A stretch of 64,000 nucleotides of DNA, taken from the NCBI GenBank assembly GCA_011316305.1, contig SAUG01000119.1:1-64000 (forward strand), given 5' to 3'. The stretch is from Rusavskia elegans. Its lineage: Eukaryota > Ascomycota > Lecanoromycetes > Teloschistales > Teloschistaceae. The position numbers were made by a program, and so were the translations under genes. Below the pieces are notes generated by a model that was not told the origin of the DNA, searched no databases, and saw only the letters and a program-made list of their open reading frames with translations. Positions 62,880 to 64,000 of the stretch are shown here, in pieces; position 1 is the first letter of the stretch; the number at the start of each line of letters is the position of its first letter.

Positions 62880-64000
62880 TATAATTATACCTCCTGATTT
62901 TAAACCTCTATAATATTATATCTAAAGCTATTAAAGTTTATTATAGGTTAAAAAAATATTATAAAGAGGTAGTTAAAGCCTTCTATAATAACGAATTCGA
63001 CGATACCGCTAAATACGCCCGCTATTATAATATTAAAACTAAAATTCTATAGTAATATATCGCCGGAAGTAATTCTAAATCTATAAAAAATTCTATTAAT
63101 AAATATCTAACCGATATTTAACTAAATACTCTAATATATTATATTAAATATTTTAATAATATTAACTAGTTATCGAGTTTCTAGTTTATTAAAAATACCG
63201 TTAATTATATCCTATATCACGACGACTAGCTAGCTTTTTCTATCGGTAAATACTAATTTATACGATTTATAAAATATTATCTAGAGTTTTATCCGATTAT
63301 CTAATATCCTTTTAACGTTAATAAAAAGAATATTAACTATATCGAAATATTAAAAGAGTATTTTAGTAAGTTCTAGATAAAGATTTAAAAATACGGTATT
63401 ATATCCGATAATATATAGAATATAGATAAAATTAGCTTTTAAATTAGCTATATACGCTCCTATATAATCCTTTTATTTAATAAAAGTAGAGAGAAAAAGA
63501 ATATTATAGCCGATCTATATAATCGCGACTATTATACCTCGGTAAAAGTAATTAGATTAATAGTTTTTCTACGATTTAGGCTTTATTCTAACTTTTTTTT
63601 CTAGTACTACCGGTAAGACTATTTTTTCTCTATTTATTCTAAAGGCCTAGTATATTATATATAAATAAAATATAAAAAATAATTTTAATAACGATATATT
63701 CTTTAGATATTTAACTATAGAATATAGTAATAAATACTTCGTATTAGATTAGCTATACTATTTTATTAAAAATACGAAAAAGAAAAGAGTCGATAAATAC
63801 TAACTATTTATTATCGATATTTTTAGCTTTTATATTATTTTAAAGCTCTTTAGTTTAGCCGACGAATATAATATTAAGCTATTTAAATTATCTATCTATT
63901 TTATATATTTTACCTAGCTATTAGAAATAGAAGTCTTCTAGCTATATAAAACGAGTTACGGTACCGCTATTAAAAAGGTAATTTATAATAGTAATAGTAA
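62880..64000 (+). mobile_element. RIP-mutated Pogo/Fot1-type (Tc1-mariner, DDE superfamily) DNA transposon relic, cut by the right edge
   Basis: The sequence turns abruptly AT-rich at about 62880. From 62897 to 64000 I find no TG and a single CA (63218), the exhausted-target signature of repeat-induced point mutation. Reading through the many TAG/TAA stops (expected from Gln/Trp codons) in frame 2 from about 62930 gives an N-terminal helix-turn-helix-like segment (around 62970-63130), then NI*NIDKISF near 63418-63447 and ADLYNRDYYTSVK near 63509-63550. After a frame change, FIKNTKKKRVDKY and FIIDIFSFY appear near 63762-63830. These correspond to the order NMDE, ADPxNRexxT, and WL-HF..T...YRLLIIDGhxSH of DDE_1 transposases. 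The element is dead. Its end lies outside the window. Confidence 0.8.

Overview
The window is nuclear DNA of a filamentous ascomycete, probably a dothideomycete (the class is my inference). The evidence is genes split by about 50-60 nt GT-AG introns, a HET-domain gene, a clock-controlled CCG-1/GRG-1 gene, a mitochondrial mL54 with a long low-complexity N-terminus, and at the right edge a transposon almost completely stripped of CA/TG dinucleotides, the mark of repeat-induced point mutation (RIP). All functional calls come from reading translated motifs; no database search was run.

Layout. 0-15.3 kb holds mostly housekeeping genes: a fungal amidoligase cut by the left edge, an ENPP-type membrane phosphodiesterase/nucleotide pyrophosphatase, ribosomal protein uL1 (RPL1/L10a), a small secreted protein, a CorA-like transporter and the lysine-pathway alpha-aminoadipate reductase LYS2 (16 exons). 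15.3-26.6 kb is gene-sparse and looks accessory: a degenerate tRNA-like sequence, a protein joining a HeLo-like coil, a ubiquitin-like domain, a zinc ribbon and a C-terminal acyl-carrier-like domain, a HET protein, and a HeLo-like/transmembrane/ankyrin protein. These are the building blocks of fungal self/non-self recognition and programmed cell death, and this is the most interesting part of the window.

26.6-54.9 kb is dense conserved core: a VOC protein, the Tpa1/Ofd1 dioxygenase, CCG-1, a two-RRM putative mitochondrial RNA-binding protein, PEX5, a sedolisin peptidase, a cysteine-rich membrane protein, NUS1, SEC10, RNA1 (RanGAP), COX17, ALG6, a nucleolin-like protein, a single-pass membrane protein and mL54. 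Several pairs are divergent over short shared promoters (ENPP/RPL1, TPA1/CCG-1, NUS1/SEC10, RNA1/COX17, ALG6/nucleolin). NUS1 and ALG6 both act in dolichol-linked N-glycosylation. COX17 and mL54 are mitochondrial.

54.9-64 kb is again gene-poor: about 3 kb with no supported gene, two diverged F-box-like paralogues in tandem, and a RIP-destroyed Pogo/Fot1-type (DDE) transposon running off the right end.
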